DNA of 18,101 bases from Chalciporus piperatus (taxonomy: Eukaryota; Basidiomycota; Agaricomycetes; Boletales; Boletaceae), in contig JBBPTG010000381.1 in NCBI GenBank assembly GCA_038093975.1, forward strand, positions 1 to 18,101, in the 5' to 3' direction. Made by a program: the position numbers and the translations under genes. The notes under the pieces were generated by a model. It was given only the letters and a program-made list of their open reading frames with translations. It did not search any database and had not been told where the DNA came from. Each line of letters starts with the position of its first letter. Positions within the stretch are counted from its first letter, which is position 1. Below, piece after piece: positions 1 to 7,765 of this stretch.

Positions 1-1
1 T

Positions 2-1822
2 GACAAGGAGCTTCTAGCTGTCATTCGGGCTTTGCAGGAATGGAGACATTATCTAATGGGTCGAGAACATTTCGAGATTTGGACTGATCACAAGAATCTC
101 GAATATTGGAAATCTCCCCAAACTCTGAGCTCACGTCAAGCACGCTGGAATGCGTTGCTCTCAGAGTATAATTACTCGATTATTTATAAACCGGGTGCTA
201 CAAATGGAAGGGCTGATGCTTTATCTCGTCGAGAAGATCACGGAGAAGCAGATCCCGACCATAACAAAAATATTACTGTACTTCCTGCTTCTGTTTTTAT
301 TAATACAGTTACGCTTTCTTCACCTATTTATGACGAAATACAAAACGAATCAGAAAAAATAAAAAATGATACGGTAGATGGCTTCGCTTTCGACGAGGGG
401 TCTATAGTATTTAAAAATGACAAAAACAAAGTTTTCGTTCCTATTTCCTTACGTACTAAATTACTTACAATCCTTCATGATTCTCCTATTGGTGGCCATG
501 GTGGTCAAGGACGTACCTTACACTTGGTTACTCGTTATTTCTCGTGGCCTGGTGTCACAAAGGACGTTAAAACATACGTAGAACATTGTCAGACGTGCGC
601 CCTCACGAAGGGAAAGTCAACGGCACAAGCTGGCAAATTAATTCCCCTTCCGGTTCCAAAAGAACCTTGGAAGGATATATCTATAGATTTTACCACGGGT
701 TTTCCCAAATCACGTGGCTTTGACTCCATTTGCGTTATTGTAGATCGCTTCTCTAAAGAAGTTGAGTTTATTGCTTGTAAAAAGACAATTTCTTCAAAAG
801 AACTAGCTATTCTATTTAGAGACAATGTTTGGTGTAGACATGGACTTCCCTCTTCAATTGTTTCAGATCGAGGACCGCAATTTGCATCGGAGTTTACTTC
901 GCAGCTTTGCACCCTTCTAGGAATAGAACAGAAGTTGTCAACCGCTTATCACCCCCAAACCGATGGCCAAACGGAGTGTATGAATCGAGAACTCCAGCAG
1001 TATCTCCGCGCTTACGTGGCTAAACGTCAAACGGAATGGGCTGATTGGTTGAAGATAGCGCAGTTCCATCACAATTCCTCCCTTTCCACTGCTACCGGAA
1101 CTATCCCCTTCGCTATAACAAAAAACTACTTCCCACGCATGGGATTCGAAGGCGATTCATCTCCGGCTGGTACATTCTTAGAGAAATGTGGAAAGGCACA
1201 CAAAGAAGTAGAGCAGGCGTTAGAAGAAACTCAGAACCGGATGAAAGAGCAAGCGGACAAGCATCGGTCCGAAGCTCCAGATTATCAAATCGGAGATTTT
1301 GTTATGTTATCCACGGACAACCTCAAATTACCTTATCCCTCCAAAAAGATGACGCAAAACTGGATCGGACCTTATCAAATCACGAAGGTTCTTCCCAATG
1401 CAGTCACACTAGACTTGCCCAATTCAATGCATATCCATCCCACGGTTAATGTCAAACGGGTCAAACCGGCTCGAGAACCGTTGGAAGGGCAACCGGTCCG
1501 TCGTCCGGATCCGGTGATAGTCAACCAAGAAGGAGAAGAAGAATACGAGGTGGATTACGTAGTGAAGTCTCAGGTTAAACAAGGACAGTTAGAGTACCTG
1601 GTTCATTGGAAAGGCTGGGACATATCGGACCGTACATGGGAAAAGGCAGCGCATTTGTCAAATGCACCTGAAGCTGTCAAAGCTTTTCACAAAAAGCACC
1701 CGTCCGCCCCACGTCGAATCAACATGACAATGGGAAATTTCTCTGCCTTGTTCCAAAAATACGAAAATCTGACAGAGGTTCCTGAGCGCAAGTTGCCGAA
1801 TCGCCTGGAATGCGATTCCTAG
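2..1822 (+). CDS. Ty3/gypsy chromovirus Pol, C-terminal part (RNase H end, integrase, chromodomain), 5' partial
   Basis: The frame is open from base 2 to the TAG at 1820-1822 (606 codons), so the protein starts outside the window. The first ~75 residues are the end of the RNase H/connection region (DKELLAVIRAL, TDHKNLEYW, ADALSR). An HHCC zinc-binding domain follows (HDSPIGGH near residue 158, HCQTC near 196). The integrase core has Asp in SIDFTTGFP (~227), Asp in VSDRGPQF (~289) and Glu in DGQTE (~325); the last two are 35 residues apart, the DD35E spacing. A chromodomain lies at about residues 511-553 (EEEYEVDYVV, YLVHWKGW, RTWEKA) with Tyr and two Trp in cage-like positions. Chromodomains of chromoviruses are known to steer integration to marked chromatin. 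There are no frameshifts or stops, so this copy may be young. Gag, protease and reverse transcriptase should lie upstream. Confidence 0.96.
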   Translation, partial: DKELLAVIRALQEWRHYLMGREHFEIWTDHKNLEYWKSPQTLSSRQARWNALLSEYNYSIIYKPGATNGRADALSRREDHGEADPDHNKNITVLPASVFINTVTLSSPIYDEIQNESEKIKNDTVDGFAFDEGSIVFKNDKNKVFVPISLRTKLLTILHDSPIGGHGGQGRTLHLVTRYFSWPGVTKDVKTYVEHCQTCALTKGKSTAQAGKLIPLPVPKEPWKDISIDFTTGFPKSRGFDSICVIVDRFSKEVEFIACKKTISSKELAILFRDNVWCRHGLPSSIVSDRGPQFASEFTSQLCTLLGIEQKLSTAYHPQTDGQTECMNRELQQYLRAYVAKRQTEWADWLKIAQFHHNSSLSTATGTIPFAITKNYFPRMGFEGDSSPAGTFLEKCGKAHKEVEQALEETQNRMKEQADKHRSEAPDYQIGDFVMLSTDNLKLPYPSKKMTQNWIGPYQITKVLPNAVTLDLPNSMHIHPTVNVKRVKPAREPLEGQPVRRPDPVIVNQEGEEEYEVDYVVKSQVKQGQLEYLVHWKGWDISDRTWEKAAHLSNAPEAVKAFHKKHPSAPRRINMTMGNFSALFQKYENLTEVPERKLPNRLECDS

Positions 1823-1833
1823 AGAGGGGATAG
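1821..1833 (+). other. Polypurine tract of the first Ty3/gypsy element
   Basis: A purine run (AGAGAGGGGATAG) overlaps the pol stop codon and ends exactly where the LTR begins with TGTTATAG. This is where plus-strand DNA synthesis is primed in LTR retrotransposons. Its position and composition support the LTR start at 1834. Confidence 0.75.
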
Positions 1834-2289
1834 TGTTATAGTATTTAAAAACTTTTCAAACTTTTGCCTACAACGGTATTCGAACTCTGGACTTTGTCTA
1901 CAACTTAGGGGTCAAGTCGGATTCATCTTAAATCCGCTCCGGTAGTCCCTGTAGCATTACGTAAACTATTACATAATCAGGTCACGTGACAAAGGTCCAG
2001 ACTTAGATGAGTCAGCAATGATGTCATGGCCTAGACCCTAATCCGTACCTGGTACCTTTTCTTATCTATCGTCCCATTTACCTTATCTATCTTTCCCTTT
2101 ATGATTTCCTTATTCGGCTGTTGGTCTGTGCGCACTTCTCAATAGTATATAAGTAGCCCTGTACTTATCACAGACCCCAGTCTAATCCATTTGTTGCTTC
2201 ACCGCAATTAAGCTTTAGTACTCAGCATATTCCTTCGCAAGGCTTAGTGTTGCCTTAAGTCCCCGCTGTGTTGTGACCCAGTCATAACA
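1834..2289 (+). mobile_element. 3' LTR of the first Ty3/gypsy element (456 bp)
   Basis: It starts TGTTAT and ends ATAACA, a 6-bp perfect terminal inverted repeat with canonical TG..CA ends, directly after the polypurine tract. A TATA box (TATATAA) lies at 2146-2152. U3 contains a TGAGTCA site at 2008-2014, an ATF/CREB-like TGATGTCAT at 2019-2027 and the palindrome GTCACGTGAC at 1981-1990. The reverse strand of 1867-1954 resembles a degraded tRNA. The 5' LTR is outside the window, so identity between LTRs and the target duplication (expected to be ACGAC, 2290-2294) cannot be checked. Confidence 0.85.
2146..2152 (+). promoter_or_regulatory. TATA box of the first LTR
   Basis: TATATAA sits 312 bp into the LTR, about 140 bp before its end, in the expected place for the U3/R boundary of a fungal LTR. 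Confidence 0.6.
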
Positions 2290-2735
2290 ACGACGACGAA
2301 TGGGTAACAGAAACTGGGCACTAAATGCTGACCCATGAGAAATGAAAAGCCAGAAGGCGAATTCGTGACGTCAACAGGTGATCACGTGAACCTGGATCAT
2401 GTGTACACGCAAAGGCTATTGGTAATACCCAAGCGATCTCCAATGATCAAAGAGCCCCTTGTGCACTATGGGGAACAGCAACATTATCCCGTTTAGAACG
2501 GTGGACAGCCGTATGTGCAGCAGTGGGAACAGAGTTGCTTTCTCCGAGCGTGTCACGTACGCCAACGGTCAAACGACCAACTCTTTAGCCCTAGAGTCCG
2601 GGCAGTGTGATCAAGTTTATCCAAGTGTCATGACGCAGTCATCAACACTAGGTAGTGACTCTTTAGCTCACGACCAAAGCTAGGTAGGTCTGAGTATGTG
2701 GGGACGATGACGACATGTTGCGGACGCAGCAACAG
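2290..2735. other. Gene-free flank after the first LTR
   Basis: I see no convincing gene here. The + strand frame at 2459-2683 (74 codons) has no family features, no introns and no supporting context. The stretch includes several CACGTG-type and GTCA-rich words (for example TCACGTGA near 2383) but no recognisable unit. Confidence 0.5.
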
Positions 2736-3270
2736 TGATGATGATATGAGCTGGCTAGCAGCCTCAACAGTGACAAGGATGGTGAGCGCGACGACAGCGC
2801 AATAGACGACAGAGGTAAGCACTCTGCTGGGTTGTAAGACAGTGACGACGTACTGTGGTGATAGCAGCAACGATAAGCTCGATCTCGATGAGCATGTACG
2901 CGAACGATGGTGATGAGCTGACTGGCAGGCTCGACGATGTTGACAATGATGAGCTGACTTGCAAGCTCCACGACGACGACGACGGTGACGTCGGATTTGC
3001 TGACCGAGTTATCTTCAGCGATGAGGACGATGGTGAGCTGACTGGCAGACTCAACGCAGACGACGATATGATTTGCTGACCTAGTTAACTTCAGCGACGG
3101 CGAAGCACGTTTCTCGATTGTGCTGGTACCCACTTGCGACGACGGTGAAGTGGCATACGATGGTGAGCTGACTAGCAGCAACGACGACGAGGCGCGAACA
3201 AGCAGCGCAGGTACCCACTTGCGACGACGGTGCAGATGGCGTACAACGAGTGCGGCAGTGACGAGACACT
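2736..3270 (+). repeat. Degenerate GATGRTGAGCTGACTGGCAG repeats
   Basis: A core resembling GATGRTGAGCTGACTGGCAG occurs near 2743, 2912, 2945, 3028 and 3158, embedded in GAC/GAT-rich sequence. A second word, GGTACCCACTTGCGACGACGGTG minus a few edge bases, occurs twice (about 3126 and 3211). The + strand frame at 2855-3079 reads as acidic DELTGRL-like repeats, and minus-strand frames are open only because of the trinucleotide bias. It may be a decayed minisatellite or a decayed acidic repeat protein. Confidence 0.5.
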
Positions 3271-3490
3271 GAGGCAGAGAGGATTAATAAGAAGTCTTGT
3301 TCTAATGAAACGACTCAACTCAATCAAGAGCTAGCGCTATCATCAGACAACATGCCCTAGCGAAACCACATCAACTCAGTAACTAGAGCTGAGGATCAGA
3401 CTAGGCAAGCAGGAGCGCTTGGCCCATGAAGTTCAAGAAGAGGAAACTCCAGGAGAACAAGACTGGAGAGCCAGTGCTTGTTAACCCGGG

Positions 3491-3498
3491 TTTATATA
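3491..3498 (-). promoter_or_regulatory. TATA box of solo LTR copy A
   Basis: TATATAAA on the minus strand, at the same place as in copy B. Transcription from it would run away from gene 1, toward lower coordinates. Confidence 0.5.
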
Positions 3499-3584
3499 CT
3501 ATTGACAGTGTTTGTACATGTTGTGGCTAAACCTTAACTATATGACTAGTAAACCTTAACTATATAACTAGGTATGACTAGATA

Positions 3585-3716
3585 TGAGTCATGGCGAGTA
3601 ACAGCCAATAGCGTATATGACTAGGAAGTGAGATGAGTCAGCGTGAGTCAGTATGAGTCACGGTGAGTCATAATGAGTCATTAAGAGTCTGAGTCATGGT
3701 GACTCGGTATGAGTCA
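3585..3716 (-). promoter_or_regulatory. Array of TGAGTCA (Gcn4/AP-1-type) sites in LTR copy A
   Basis: Eight exact TGAGTCA heptamers lie in 132 bp. Five consecutive ones are separated by only three variable bases each, a 10-bp unit. TGA(C/G)TCA is the known binding site of fungal Gcn4/CPC1-type and animal AP-1 bZIP factors; that such a factor acts here is inference. Confidence 0.7.
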
Positions 3717-5763
3717 TGGACAGTGGGGAAGATGCACAGCCACGCACAGCCACGTTACATAAGCGAAAGGCTAGACCTAGCTGATGTCAGCAGGTCATGT
3801 GATGTGATCTTGATAAGATAAGATAACAGAAAAGGGAGAGAAAGCGAGTAAGTCCAAAAGTGAAAGAGAAACGTAGTAAGTGTAGGAAAGACTAGGATAA
3901 GGAACTGAGCGTTCGTAACAGCTGGCTGTTGCAGGAGGTGGAAGAATTGGAATCTTGATCTTGAGTGACGCTATTGCAAGCATTTCGCTAATACAGTCTA
4001 TCAGCAATAATGTTACTAAATGACGACATGAAATTTTTTACAGCGGGTCGACAACCACAGGGACGGCGGGGGAATCCACGGAAGGGCTTGCTTGGACAGC
4101 GCCTGAGTCAGTTTCGGCTTGCTGAACAGGATCGGGGGTATAGCCGGCTGATCGGGTGGCTGCGGGCTCGGCCGCTGATGAAATAACATGAGGAGCTGTG
4201 TCCGAGTTGGGTAGGGCAACTGTGGGCTCAGTGGATGGAGTAGGGACAGAATTAGAAACTTCCTGAATATGCTGTTGTGACGAAGCTGGCACCGCGATGG
4301 TGCGTTCATTGGATGGCACGAAGGCCGCTGATATAACTGGCAAAGAGACGAGTGGATCCGAGAGCGCAAGGGACGAGGGCACGCCGGATGCAATGTCAGA
4401 GGAGCCGGACAAAAACTGTGACGAAGGTGTACTAGAGAGTGGAGGGGGAGAGGCACAAGGAGACATAGGATTGAGATCGGGTGAAGTCGAAGGTTCGGGC
4501 GACATCCTGTATAATTCTTCCGACTCCCTCAAGTTGTCGAAGGACTCAGAACTCGTGTCTGGGGTATCAACTAGTAATGAAGCATGAGTAAATGCTCTTC
4601 GAGAATGAGAAACATACATTTAAGTTTCTTATCTCCCTGCTCAACCTTAGCCTTCCCTTTTCGCTTCCGACTTGGACCTGGCTCGAACTCCTCCTCGCCA
4701 GCTGGTGCCGACAGTAATTTACCGTCTTTGCTGAGGTTCGTCCGAATCCAACCGGAATAGTCGAGCGAAGCCAGATGGTCGAGCTTCCAACCTTTTTCAG
4801 CGAGTCGAAAAATTGGCCAATTGCGATCCATGTAGTCCTTGACTATATCCTTTGCTGTAGCAGAGACCTTGCCCCAGGTTTTTGGCGCCATTCCCTTTGT
4901 CGCAAGCTCACGAAACGCAACCTTCAGGTCCTTGCGCAGCGCTCTGATGGCTGTGGGATTGAGTGTGTTGCCGTCTTCATCCTCCAGGAACGTGACAGAT
5001 GCCTGGCCCTCCATTTTTGCTAGACCTTCAGCCGAGCTAATATATCCTTTGAAGCTATCAAGCGTCCAAAAGCGGATTTTGCCGTTGTCACGATAGACAA
5101 TCTCGCCCTTGGTTCCAGGCTTGTCAGTCTTGACAGCTTCCGAAAGCTGGTCAAAAAGTGACCTGGAGACATGAAACAGTTAGCAATTGGAGTGCGGGAT
5201 ATGCTACTTACTTGATTGTATCGCGCTCTGTCATTACTTTGAGTAGTTGTCTTTCTACAGTGCTACATCAGGAAAAACCTCCCCCTGATAATTGTATGAA
5301 ATTGTTGATATTATCAAGAAAAAGCAACAAAAATCTGATATTTTGTAGAAATACAACATTTCTTGCATTTTATGTTGATATCCTGGCCCCCCAAATCATT
5401 TCAAGAATTCTTGAGAATAATGCATATTACCAGCCAATTATTAAGAAAATATATGGATATTGCCAGCTAATTATGAATTCTGCAGCCATTCACTACTACT
5501 CTTCTTTCAGTTTCACTTCACACAAGTCAAGGATAGAGATAGATAAATCAAATATATTGCCAGTAGCAGCTTTATCTACTACATCACATGTACTAATCTA
5601 TCACTACAATAATGATGGGCTATAATGGTGATGATGATGATGGTGATGGTGAGATGAGAGAGGATCAGGATCATACATGAGTGAGCTGGAGGTGGTGGCA
5701 TACACGAGCGAGAGTGAGTCGAGCAGTTGGGTTGGTGAGTGAGGAAAAACTTATCTCATGATG

Positions 5764-6475
5764 GCCACGAGGCCGTTGAGCCCATGCCAGCCATGTTGTA
5801 CGAGTCGAGGTTGAGGTGGGAGATGGAGGTGGGGCATCCAGCCCCGAGCGGCTGTGTGCGAGGTGAGAGATGGTGGTGGTGGGTGAGGAGAAACATACCT
5901 CGTGATGCCGGCGGGGCTGTTGAGCCCGCGCCGGCCATGTGTTGGTGTCGAGGTTGAAGGTGGGAGGTGGTGGGGGGGAGACAACCCGAGCGGCTGTCGT
6001 TGAAGTGAGTGGATGAGGTGATGGGTGAGGAAACACGAACCTTGTGATGCCGGCGGGGCTGCTGAGCCCACGCCGGCCGTTTTTTTACGATCGAGTTTGA
6101 GGGAGCGAGGTGGTGGGGGGGAGACAGCCCGAGCGGCTCTGTACGAGGTGAGAGATGGTGGTGGTGGGTGAGGAAAAACACACCGTGTGCTGCCGGCGGG
6201 GCTGTTGAGCCCACGCCGGCCGTCGAGTTCGAGGTCGAGGTCGTTTGCGGCTCTGTACGAGGTGAGAGGTGGTGGTGGTGGGTGAGGAAGAACACACCGT
6301 GTGCTGCCGGCGGGGCTGTTGAGCCCTCGCCGGCCGTGTTGTTCGAGTTCGAGGGTGAGGTGGGAGGTGGTGATGGGGAAACACCTATGTAGTACGAGGG
6401 TGAGTGGATGTGGTGGGGGTGAGTGAAAACTCACCTTTGACAGCCGGCGGGGCTGTTGAGCCCTCGCCGGCTGTG
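5764..6475 (+). repeat. Tandem array of ~114-143-bp units, each with a 29-nt GC-rich hairpin
   Basis: Five intact hairpins lie at 5907-5935, 6049-6077, 6192-6220, 6306-6334 and 6443-6471, plus a decayed sixth near 5764-5790. Spacing is about 143, 142, 143, 114 and 137 bp. Each reads GCCGGCG-GGGCT-GTTG-AGCCC-N-CGCCGGC: a 12-bp stem with one bulged base (G, A, A, T, T in order) and a tetraloop (GCTG in the second). The stems are identical in all five while the sequences between vary more. The units share GGTGAGAGATGGTGGTGG-type stretches. Long open minus-strand frames through the array come from its repetitive composition. Confidence 0.85.
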
Positions 6476-6614
6476 TTTTCGTGCTGTGTTGAGGTGGGTT
6501 GTTGGGTAGTAAGTAGTGAGAGATCGAAAATGCTGACGCGGCAAATTCAACGCAGTCACGTGACCTGCTCGCGCGCGGATTTTCGTCAAGTCCAAGCATT
6601 AGGAAAATTAGGCT

Positions 6615-7130
6615 ACCCTTATCTACGCTTTTTTGTACACCTTAGCTACATTCATTTATCCTACACTTTCCTATACTTTTAACTACAGTTTTAGTACGCT
6701 TTTTTGGTACATTCTAGTCCACTCAATCAGTACACACTTTACTACACTTTGAGTACAGTTTTAGTACGCTTTTTTGTACACTTTAGCTACACTCATTTAT
6801 ACTACACTTTCCCACACTCTGGACTACACTTTTACTACGCTTTTTTGTACACTTTAGCTACACTCAATCCTAGTTACACTGCCACACTTTTAACTACACT
6901 TTTACTACGCTTTTTTGTACACTTTTGCTACACTCAATCACTACACATTTTCCCACACTTTGGACTACACTTTTACTACGCTTTTTTGTACACTTTTGCT
7001 ACACTCACACAACACACTTTCCCACACTTTGGACTACACTTTTACTACGCTTTTTTGTACACTTTTGCTACACTCAATGCTAATACACTTTCCTACTAGT
7101 ACACTTTTGACTACACTTCTTTTTTAAACA
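6615..7130 (+). repeat. 70/71-bp tandem array rich in ACTACACTTTT
   Basis: The marker TACGCTTTTTT recurs at 6624, 6695, 6765, 6836, 6906, 6977 and 7046, with a variant near 7114, giving periods of 71, 70, 71, 70, 71 and 69 bp. Units share GTACACTTTWGCTACACTCA and CACACTTTGGACTACACTTT. The last three full copies are the most alike, suggesting recent expansion toward the right end. It lies wholly inside the TA-flanked element. Confidence 0.9.
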
Positions 7131-7616
7131 CTTTTCTATGAATTATCATAAAATGTCACTAATTACCATGATTATTGTGAAATATAAGAAATATCATCTA
7201 ATACACATGATGAGAGGGTCAAGTATTTATCACAAATATCAACAAATCTGAAGAATATAAGAAATTCCATGAAATTGTTGACAAATATGTACTTTTTTCT
7301 GAAAATTATGAGAATTTTCAGGGAGAGGTTTTTCCTGATGTAAGCTGTTCCATCAGAGCTCGGACTTGTGAGGTGTCCTGCATATATGCATGCTAACACG
7401 CGTATAATCACATCAATTAGCCTTTGAGCGCTAACAATAGCGTACCTGTGACATCCCAAACCCCAAATAGCCGGATTGCTGTGGGAATAGTGGGGCATGG
7501 GTGTCGGCCTGAGATCTATCACCACCAGCCGACATGCCCTCGAAAGATAGCCCCAGGCTATTTCCAGGACCTGGAATTGAGTCATTAGATATACTGAAGG
7601 AATTCCCATAGTTCAT

Positions 7617-7765
7617 CTTGAGGAGGGGGTGAAGAGGACAAGAAACAAAGTCGCGTCTTGGGACGCGACTTTGAGGACAGGGGATATAACTCCGAAACGG
7701 CAAAGTCCGATAAGCACTACAAGTCATATGATTGGGTGTACGTTACTTGAAAATACACGGCTACT
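7617..7765. promoter_or_regulatory. Divergent promoter between gene 1 and the 148-aa gene
   Basis: Only 149 bp separate the ATG of gene 1 (7616, minus) from the ATG at 7766 (plus). It holds a perfect 12-bp inverted repeat with a 4-base loop: CAAAGTCGCGTC at 7646-7657 and its complement at 7662-7673. A GATATAAC element lies at 7682-7689 and could serve as a TATA box in either direction. The gene 1 side is pyrimidine-rich on its sense strand just before the ATG, as is common in fungal promoters. The inverted repeat contains ACGCG, close to an MBF-type core; that it binds such a factor is inference. Confidence 0.55.

Larger units (their letters stand above)
3306..3920 (-). mobile_element. Solo LTR, copy A (615 bp), minus orientation
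   Basis: Read on the minus strand it begins TGTTACGAACGC at 3920 and ends CGTTTCA at 3306, matching copy B (11446-12060) base for base except for roughly ten substitutions, mostly transitions. A TATA box (TATATAAA) lies at 3498-3491. Eight TGAGTCA sites fall between 3585 and 3716. No internal retrotransposon sequence is attached on either side, so it is a solo LTR. Its flanks (TCTAA before 3306, GCTGG after 3920) do not form a target duplication, unlike copy B. It terminates the reading frame of gene 1. Confidence 0.88.
5266..7340. mobile_element. 2,075-bp non-autonomous DNA element with 28-bp TIRs and TA target duplication
   Basis: The ends are inverted repeats: CATCAGGAAAAACCTC.. at 5266-5293 against the reverse complement of 7313-7340, 26 of 28 bases identical. 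Each end is flanked by TA (5264-5265 and 7341-7342). Removing the element plus one TA rejoins gene 1 exon 2 in frame (..CAG CTT AGC ACT GTA..), which fixes the insertion site. The interior has no transposase. It contains AT-rich flanks, a GATG/GGT microsatellite (about 5622-5660), an array of 143-bp-class units with a conserved hairpin (5764-6475), and a 70/71-bp array (6615-7130). A TA duplication points to the Tc1/mariner-like mode, but the TIR does not start with the usual CAGT, so the family is open. Confidence 0.8.
3921..7616 (-). pseudogene. Gene 1: unnamed 'RFWTL' family gene, broken by a DNA element and by solo LTR A
   Basis: Spliced on the minus strand. Exon 1 is 7616-7446 (ATG, 57 codons). 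Exon 2 is 7377-7343 joined to 5263-5212 once the 5266-7340 element and one TA are removed. Exon 3 is 5162-4618. Exon 4 is 4570-4042. A probable exon 5 (3987-3921) runs into LTR A. Introns: 7445-7378, 5211-5163 (GTAAGT..CCAG), 4617-4571 (GTATGT..TAG), 4041-3988; phases match at every join. If the last intron is not used, the frame stops at 4038. The protein has a Gly/Ser-rich start, a predicted amphipathic helix (VRALMEQLS..ERQLLKVMTERD) and a globular domain (IRFWTLDSF, FLEDEDG, KGWKLDHLAS, YSGWIRT). A basic patch (RKRKGKAK) and a long Ser/Pro/Ala tail follow. It is paralogous to gene 2 and lacks gene 2's C-terminal domain. Function unknown. Confidence 0.72.

Noticed and set aside
2628..3269. 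Minus-strand frames of up to 172 codons reading as Ser-rich proteins
   Set aside because: They come from GAC/GAT trinucleotide bias read in reverse, and several frames are open together.
3585..3716. CRISPR-like array of short repeats
   Set aside because: The repeats are 7 bp with 3-bp spacers inside a eukaryotic LTR; they read as transcription-factor sites.
5671..6599. Long minus-strand frames (up to 282 codons) through the hairpin array, reading as Pro/Arg-rich repeat proteins
   Set aside because: Three overlapping frames are open at once, as expected from a GC-rich tandem array without stop codons. No start context, introns or family features support any of them, and they lie inside a TA-flanked element.
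6704..7127. Plus-strand frames in the 70/71-bp array reading as repeated Tyr/Phe/Leu-rich peptides
   Set aside because: By-products of the tandem repeat; periods alternate between 70 and 71 bp, so no frame is maintained from unit to unit.
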